DNA from: an uncultured Clostridia bacterium
GTDB lineage: Bacteria; Bacillota; Clostridia; Christensenellales; DUVY01
Assembly: GCA_937895465.1 (NCBI GenBank)
Contig: CALAYY010000217.1
Span: 1 to 17,726 of the forward strand
DNA: 17,726 nucleotides
Direction of reading: 5' to 3'
Every line of letters starts with the position of its first letter. Within the stretch, counting starts at the first letter, position 1. Below are positions 14,745 to 17,726 of the stretch, one piece after another. A program made the translations under genes and the position numbers. The notes beneath the pieces were generated by a model. It was not told where the DNA came from, did no database searches, and saw only the letters and a program-made list of their open reading frames with translations.

Positions 14745-14777
14745 TAAGAGTTTTAAACTATGTGTTTTAAACTCTTA
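14745..14777. repeat. Imperfect inverted repeat upstream of the DUF488 cassette
   Basis: TAAGAGTTTTAAAC (14745-14758) and GTTTTAAACTCTTA (14764-14777) pair at 13 of 14 positions around TATGT. The 9-mer GTTTTAAAC also repeats directly at 14750-14758 and 14764-14772. It lies between the clpX terminator and the cassette promoter. Confidence 0.6.
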
Positions 14778-14794
14778 TAAAAAAAATAAATTAT

Positions 14795-14820
14795 AAAAAG
14801 CGGTTTTAAAACCGCTTTTT
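14795..14820 (-). terminator. Terminator of clpX, perfect palindrome
   Basis: AAAAAGCGGTTTT joined directly to AAAACCGCTTTTT, a 26-base perfect palindrome with A and T tails that can terminate on either strand. It lies 18 bases past the clpX stop. Confidence 0.9.
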
Positions 14821-14838
14821 AGTAATCTTTTAACTATA

Positions 14839-16083
14839 TTAGCTTGCCTTTTGGATTTCTAGAGCAGGCTGAGATTTTTTGGTAATAACATCTTCTGTTA
14901 CAGTAACCTTTCGAATGCTTTGGTCAGACGGTAATCTGAACATGATGTCTAACATACAATCTTCTAAGATTGCTCTTAATCCTCTTGCGCCTGTATTAAG
15001 TTCAATAGATTTTTTAGCTATTGCAGAAATGGCTTCAGGCATAAATTCAAGCTCTACGCCGTCAATAGAAAACAACTTTTGATATTGTTTTATAAGCGCA
15101 TTTTTGGGTTCTGTCAATATTTTTACAAGTGCATTTTCATCTAAGGCATGCAAAGAAACAACTACAGGGACTCTGCCTACAAATTCAGGTATCATACCAA
15201 ATTTAATCAAATCCTGAGGCTGAGAGTTTTTTAATACTTCGGAAAGGTTGATTTCTTTGGGGCTTAGCACATTGCCAGAAAAGCCTAAGCTTGCCTGATT
15301 GCCTCTTTTATTGATAATCTTATCAAGCCCCACAAAAGCACCGCCCAATATAAATAATATATTGGTTGTGTCTATCTGCATGCATTCTTGATGAGGATGC
15401 TTTCTGCCGCCTTGAGGGGGCACATTAGCAACCGTACCTTCAATAATCTTGAGCAATGCCTGCTGTACGCCTTCGCCGCTTACATCACGGGTAATGCTTA
15501 CATTTTCAGACTTTCTTGCAATCTTATCTATTTCATCGATATATACTATTCCACGTTCTGCCTTTTTTATATCATAATCTGCATTGGCGATAAGCTTTAA
15601 TAAAATATTTTCTACGTCTTCACCGACATAGCCTGCTTCAGTCAATGTAGTGGCGTCTGCCACAGCAAAAGGCACATCCAAAATCTTGGCCAAGGTTTTG
15701 GCAAGCAAAGTCTTACCGCAGCCTGTAGGCCCTAATAATAAGATATTGCTCTTTTCAAGCTCTATCCCGTCCTTAAAAGATTTACCCTGAACGGCGTTGG
15801 TTACATTATAATTAATTCTTTTATAATGATTATAAACCGCAACGGACAGCACCTTTTTGGCATCATCCTGCCCTATTATATAATTGTCAAGCTCGCCTTT
15901 GATACCTTCGGGTGTAGGAAGCTCTTTTATAAGGGTTTGCGGCTTGGTATCTTTTTTGATTATATTAAGACACTCATTAATGCAGCTTTCACAAATAAAC
16001 ACTCCGCTTGGTCCTACTACCAGACGAACAACTTCACTCTGGTGTTTGCCGCAAAACGAACATCTAAAATCTTTTTCTGTCAA
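14839..16083 (-). CDS. clpX: ATP-dependent Clp protease ATP-binding subunit ClpX
   Basis: Unfolds tagged proteins and feeds them into ClpP. All expected elements are present in the 414 residues: zinc-binding Cys8, Cys11, Cys31 and Cys34; Walker A GPTGCGKT at 118-125; the pore loop GYVGED at 151-156; Walker B YIDEID at 181-186; the RKH loop at 227-229; a LGF tripeptide at 267-269, near where the ClpP-docking IGF loop is expected; and the PEFVGR segment near the sensor region. The start is a TTG at 16083, with AAGGAG formed by the last codons of clpP and 6 bases between. Two bases separate it from the clpP stop, so the two are translationally coupled. Confidence 0.97.
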   Translation of the reverse strand: MTEKDFRCSFCGKHQSEVVRLVVGPSGVFICESCINECLNIIKKDTKPQTLIKELPTPEGIKGELDNYIIGQDDAKKVLSVAVYNHYKRINYNVTNAVQGKSFKDGIELEKSNILLLGPTGCGKTLLAKTLAKILDVPFAVADATTLTEAGYVGEDVENILLKLIANADYDIKKAERGIVYIDEIDKIARKSENVSITRDVSGEGVQQALLKIIEGTVANVPPQGGRKHPHQECMQIDTTNILFILGGAFVGLDKIINKRGNQASLGFSGNVLSPKEINLSEVLKNSQPQDLIKFGMIPEFVGRVPVVVSLHALDENALVKILTEPKNALIKQYQKLFSIDGVELEFMPEAISAIAKKSIELNTGARGLRAILEDCMLDIMFRLPSDQSIRKVTVTEDVITKKSQPALEIQKAS

Positions 16084-16085
16084 AC

Positions 16086-16700
16086 TTAGCTCCTTTTTAC
16101 AAAAATCTTGTCAATAAGTCCGTATTTTAACGCTTCATCAGCCGTCATATAATTATCTCTGTCTATGTCTTTTTCTACTTTTGAAGAAGGCTGACCGGTA
16201 ACATCGGACAAAATCTTAATCATTCTTTGTTTGGTCTTTAAAATATGTTCTGCCTGTATTGCTATATCAGTAGCTTGACCTTGTGCACCGCCCAAAGGCT
16301 GATGAATCATAATTTCACTATTGGGTAAAGCAAATCTTTTTCCCTTAGCACCTGCCGCCAATAAAAATGCACCCATAGATGCCGCCAAACCTACACAAAT
16401 AGTGCTTACATCAGGCTTGATATAATTCATGGTGTCAAAAATAGCCATGCCTGAGGTAATAACGCCTCCCGGACTATTGATATAAAGGCATATATCTTTG
16501 TCTGTATTCTTTCCTTCTAAGTATATAAGCTGTGCTATTACTATATTGGCGCTGACATCATTAACCTCGCCGTTTAAAAAAACTATACGGTCTTCTAAAA
16601 GGCGCGAATAAATATCAAAAGACCTTTCGCCTCTTTCGGTCTGTTCTATGACCATAGGCACCAAATTGTTCTTTAATATCTTATCCATATCTTTATACAT
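16086..16700 (-). CDS. clpP: ATP-dependent Clp protease proteolytic subunit ClpP
   Basis: Serine protease forming the double-ring barrel that degrades proteins unfolded by ClpX or ClpC. The catalytic triad is visible: Ser108 in GLAASMGAF, His133 in MIHQPLGGA and Asp182 in DRDNYMT. The length of 204 is usual. The ATG at 16700 is supported by GAGG 8 bases upstream; a second ATG four codons later is less well placed. It follows tig after 91 bases, in which I see no clear terminator and no convincing promoter, and precedes clpX by 2 bases. The tig-clpP-clpX order is conserved in many bacteria. Confidence 0.97.
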   Translation of the reverse strand: MYKDMDKILKNNLVPMVIEQTERGERSFDIYSRLLEDRIVFLNGEVNDVSANIVIAQLIYLEGKNTDKDICLYINSPGGVITSGMAIFDTMNYIKPDVSTICVGLAASMGAFLLAAGAKGKRFALPNSEIMIHQPLGGAQGQATDIAIQAEHILKTKQRMIKILSDVTGQPSSKVEKDIDRDNYMTADEALKYGLIDKIFVKRS

Positions 16701-16791
16701 ATTATCTACCTCACTTATTTTATAACTGATTTTTGGTATTTATTCTTAAGAACAAATAAAACATTTTTAACAAAAAACAGTACTATAAGTA

Positions 16792-17726
16792 TTATTTACA
16801 ATGAGCACATTCTTCTTTGGATTCTTTAGGCTCAACTTCAATAAACTCATTCTTTTCTTTTAAAAATGCTGTTAATTTGTTAATAGTAATCTCGTTGTAT
16901 GAATAGTTGTATTGCTGTTCGCTCATGGTATTCATATATTCATCAACGCTCTTTTTTGCTTTTTCTGCGTATTCTGACATTTTGGCTTTTAATTCATCTT
17001 GAGTAGCACCCAAATTTTCACGCTTTATTATTTCTTCTATTGTCATACGCATCTTGACTGTCTTTTCGGCATCAGCTTTTCTGTCTTCTCTAAATTTGTT
17101 TTCATCAGAATTGATATATTTAAAATATTGGTCAAGATTAAGCCCTTGATAGGATAATCTCATCTTCATATCTTCTACTATCTGGTCAAGCTGATGATTT
17201 ACCATTACCTCAGGAACTTCTGTCTTAGTTGTTGAGGCTATTTTGTCTAAGAGTTTGTTTTCCTTTTCGCTCTCAGCGTTACGCTCACGTGCTTTAAGTA
17301 GTCTATCCTTAATGGATGCCTTGTATTCGTCCATAGTTTCAAAACTGCTGGTATCTTTTGCAAACTTATCATCAGCTTCAGGCAATTCTTTCACATATAT
17401 TTCATGAAGTTTTACTTCAAAAACAGCAGGCTTTCCTTTGAGGTTTTCTGCACCGTAATCATCAGGGAACTTTACATTGATGTTTTTGGTTTCGCCTATT
17501 TTCATACCAATAACTTGGTCTTCAATACCTTCAATAAATGAATGGCTGCCTATTACTAGCTCATATTTTTCTGCCGTTCCGCCCTCAAATTTTACACCGT
17601 CAGTTGAGCCTGAAAAATCAATAATAACTATATCGCCGTCTAAAACTGCTCTATCAGTCACAGCAACCTTTCTTGCCGCTCTTTCTCTTAAATGAAATAA
17701 TTCATGGTCGATATCGTGATCGGTAA
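16792..17726 (-). CDS. tig: Trigger factor, C-terminal part (gene runs off the right edge)
   Basis: Ribosome-associated chaperone and peptidyl-prolyl isomerase. The visible 310 codons begin inside the linker before the FKBP domain (HLRERAARKVAV) and include the PPIase domain (GDIVIIDFSG, FEGGTAEKY, GSHSFIEGIEDQVIGMK, KFPDDYG) and the helical C-terminal chaperone arms (TEVPEVMVNHQLDQIVEDM). The frame stays open through the window edge, so the GTG at 17661 is not the start. The ribosome-docking domain lies outside the window. The C-terminus ends EECAHCK; a Cys-x-His-Cys tail could bind metal and is unusual for the family as I know it. Confidence 0.95.
   Translation of the reverse strand, partial: TDHDIDHELFHLRERAARKVAVTDRAVLDGDIVIIDFSGSTDGVKFEGGTAEKYELVIGSHSFIEGIEDQVIGMKIGETKNINVKFPDDYGAENLKGKPAVFEVKLHEIYVKELPEADDKFAKDTSSFETMDEYKASIKDRLLKARERNAESEKENKLLDKIASTTKTEVPEVMVNHQLDQIVEDMKMRLSYQGLNLDQYFKYINSDENKFREDRKADAEKTVKMRMTIEEIIKRENLGATQDELKAKMSEYAEKAKKSVDEYMNTMSEQQYNYSYNEITINKLTAFLKEKNEFIEVEPKESKEECAHCK

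Noticed and set aside
15826..16117. Plus-strand ORFs opposite clpX
   Set aside because: These are antisense shadows of the fully conserved clpX coding sequence.
16744..16753. TTCTTAAGAA palindrome between tig and clpP as a terminator or operator
   Set aside because: Five-base arms without a loop or T-run; too short to support a function in AT-rich DNA.

Overview
The window is a stretch of low-GC, endospore-forming Firmicutes (Clostridia-like) chromosome. The evidence is a germination protease gene (gpr), a SpoVB-like flippase, a membrane diadenylate cyclase (cdaA), the tig-clpP-clpX order, strong AGGAGG-type ribosome binding sites, TTGACA/TATAAT-like promoters, and short intergenic gaps with T-tailed hairpins. 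Species cannot be named from the sequence alone. Almost all genes lie on the minus strand; only rpsT and the flippase gene are on the plus strand. No tRNA, rRNA, insertion sequence or CRISPR array was seen, and no gene-free stretch exceeds 300 bases.

Left part (1-1600): the 5' part of gpr is divergent from rpsT. The S20 protein starts at a GTG and carries a long lysine/glutamate/alanine-rich tail; a clear terminator follows. A small three-helix membrane protein has its own near-consensus promoter. Next (1553-5650) come an aspartokinase (lysC) and an operon of a 79-residue unknown protein, cdaA, a 44-residue membrane ORF that looks like only the N-terminal anchor of CdaR/YbbR, and a DUF1015 protein. 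The usual cdaR-glmM partners of cdaA are absent here.

Middle part (5736-12915): comEC, a 186-residue membrane protein, holA, a five-helix membrane protein and an M28 peptidase-like membrane protein form a probable operon. The M28-like protein has lost two expected zinc ligands and ComEC has lost the metal motif of its C-terminal hydrolase-fold domain. comEC is divergent from the flippase gene through two promoters whose -10 boxes overlap. The flippase appears to start at AUA. Comparison with the comEC-holA-rpsT-gpr order known from Bacillus suggests that a block of about 6.5 kb sits between holA and rpsT.

Right part (12953-17726): an AT-rich three-gene cassette (two DUF488 proteins plus a dual-OB-like protein with a C-terminal frameshift) with its own promoter lies between the flippase gene and clpX. 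Short related sequences flank it on both sides. The cassette is the most accessory-looking part of the window. The window ends in the protein quality-control cluster clpX, clpP and the 3' part of tig.
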